DNA of 64,000 nt from positions 40,259,201-40,323,200 of the forward strand of contig NC_079875.1 of NCBI RefSeq assembly GCF_029227915.1, in the 5' to 3' direction. The notes beneath the pieces were generated by a model. It made no database searches. It was not told the origin of the DNA and worked only from the letters and a program-made list of their open reading frames with translations. A program made the position numbers and the translations under genes. This document shows, one piece after another, positions 63,601-64,000 of this stretch. The stretch is from Hydractinia symbiolongicarpus. Taxonomy: Eukaryota > Cnidaria > Hydrozoa > Anthoathecata > Hydractiniidae. How positions within the stretch are numbered: position 1 is the first letter of the stretch; the number at the start of each line of letters is the position of its first letter.

Positions 63601-64000
63601 TGTGGGACTTAATTGAACTAACTTTGGACTCTGGCCTGATAAATGTGATAAATGAGACAATTGGACACCAAGAAATAACATTCTTCTTAATTTGACATGA
63701 TTGCCGAAACTCAGCGATTACTCTGGGCTCTGTGGTAGCGCTTCATTTAAGAATTAAGTTAAAAAAAGTCATTTTTTTATTGTGGGACCAATCCTAGACA
63801 TTATCGCGCGCTGAGGAAATAGCGACAGTTTCCAAAACTACATTTCATTGACTTTCTAATGGTGTCAGTCACTTTGAGTTTCAACGGTTGTGTCACATAT
63901 TCGTACCAACATGTATTTAGCGATATTTTTTTGATATTACTAGGTTGCATCGCTTTTAACAATGAAACGTTGACTGTGGGACTTAATTGAACTAACTTTG
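60641..64000 (+). repeat. Right-edge block with three-unit repeat (1112 bp)
   Basis: From about 61150 a three-unit block repeats with offset 1112, shorter than three standard units because each copy carries deletions. CTTAATGATTGCCG has its ATGATT at 61841 and 62953; CGTACAACATG has its TAC at 62418 and 63530; ACTCTGGCCTG is at 61404 and 62516. The final stretch returns to the TCAGTCACTTTGAG form of 57.5 kb (63867 area). The array continues past the window end. No gene is present. Confidence 0.84.

Larger units (their letters stand above)
1..64000 (+). repeat. Tandem satellite array, ~374-bp unit
   Basis: Head-to-tail copies of one AT-rich unit fill the window apart from the insert at 1691-2468. 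Using the motif GGGACTTAATT as unit start, the first units begin at 1, 375, 749, 1124 and 1497, so spacing is 373-375 bp. The commonest 1-bp change is GAAACGTTGAC versus GAAACGATTGAC at the unit end. All units share one orientation; no inverted unit was seen. Most adjacent units differ by scattered substitutions and 1-bp changes in A or T runs, while copies 2-9 units apart are often almost identical. The array has no boundary in the window. I do not recognise it as a named satellite. The length is close to two nucleosome repeats, as in many centromeric or pericentromeric satellites, but function is unproven. Confidence 0.97.

Noticed and set aside
1-64000. CRISPR array
   Set aside because: Units of 374 bp without short direct repeats separated by unique spacers; the variation is substitution within a continuous repeat.

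Overview
The window is essentially one very long tandem array of a satellite DNA. The repeat unit is about 374 bp (adjacent units start at 1, 375, 749, 1124 and 1497), every unit is in the same orientation, and the array runs off both ends of the window. About 169 units fit; this is window length divided by unit length, not an individual count. I found no host gene, rRNA, tRNA, CRISPR array or bacterial-type operon. The short open frames that recur along the array are by-products of the repeat.

The only non-satellite sequence is an insert at about 1691-2468. It is a 5'-truncated non-LTR (LINE-type) retrotransposon with the last 125 codons of a reverse-transcriptase ORF, a 3' UTR and an A-rich tail. 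It is flanked by a probable 4-bp target-site duplication (AGAC). The same satellite variant without the insert lies two units downstream (empty site at 3214-3217), so the insertion can be read base by base. Long satellite arrays and a LINE show that the DNA is eukaryotic. The protein's C-terminal signature (WNSLP, then a CPCRxCK cluster, then a terminal GFL) resembles LINE proteins common in cnidarians and other aquatic invertebrates. I infer an invertebrate animal, possibly a cnidarian, with low certainty.

Layout: 1-8 kb is the most heterogeneous part, with the LINE and several long-range copies. From 8 to 56 kb the array is a chain of nested block duplications whose size changes along the window: 4 units (offset 1493), 2 units (747), 8-9 units (2994/3367), 7 units (2614), 7 units (2621) then 4 units (1497), 5 units (1874), 6 units (2244), 3 and 4 units (1120/1496), 8 units (2995) and 8 units (2997). 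From 56 to 64 kb there is a patchwork of pieces from several upstream blocks, ending in a 3-unit repeat (1112). There is no single higher-order repeat; the pattern is that of repeated unequal exchange or local amplification with changing register.

Within the unit there are near-invariant stretches, a fast-changing CG-rich core just after the middle, and an A7-GTCA-T7 perfect hairpin at the boundary of two half-units that both begin with TGTGGGAC. A centromeric or pericentromeric role fits the size and organisation but cannot be shown from sequence alone.
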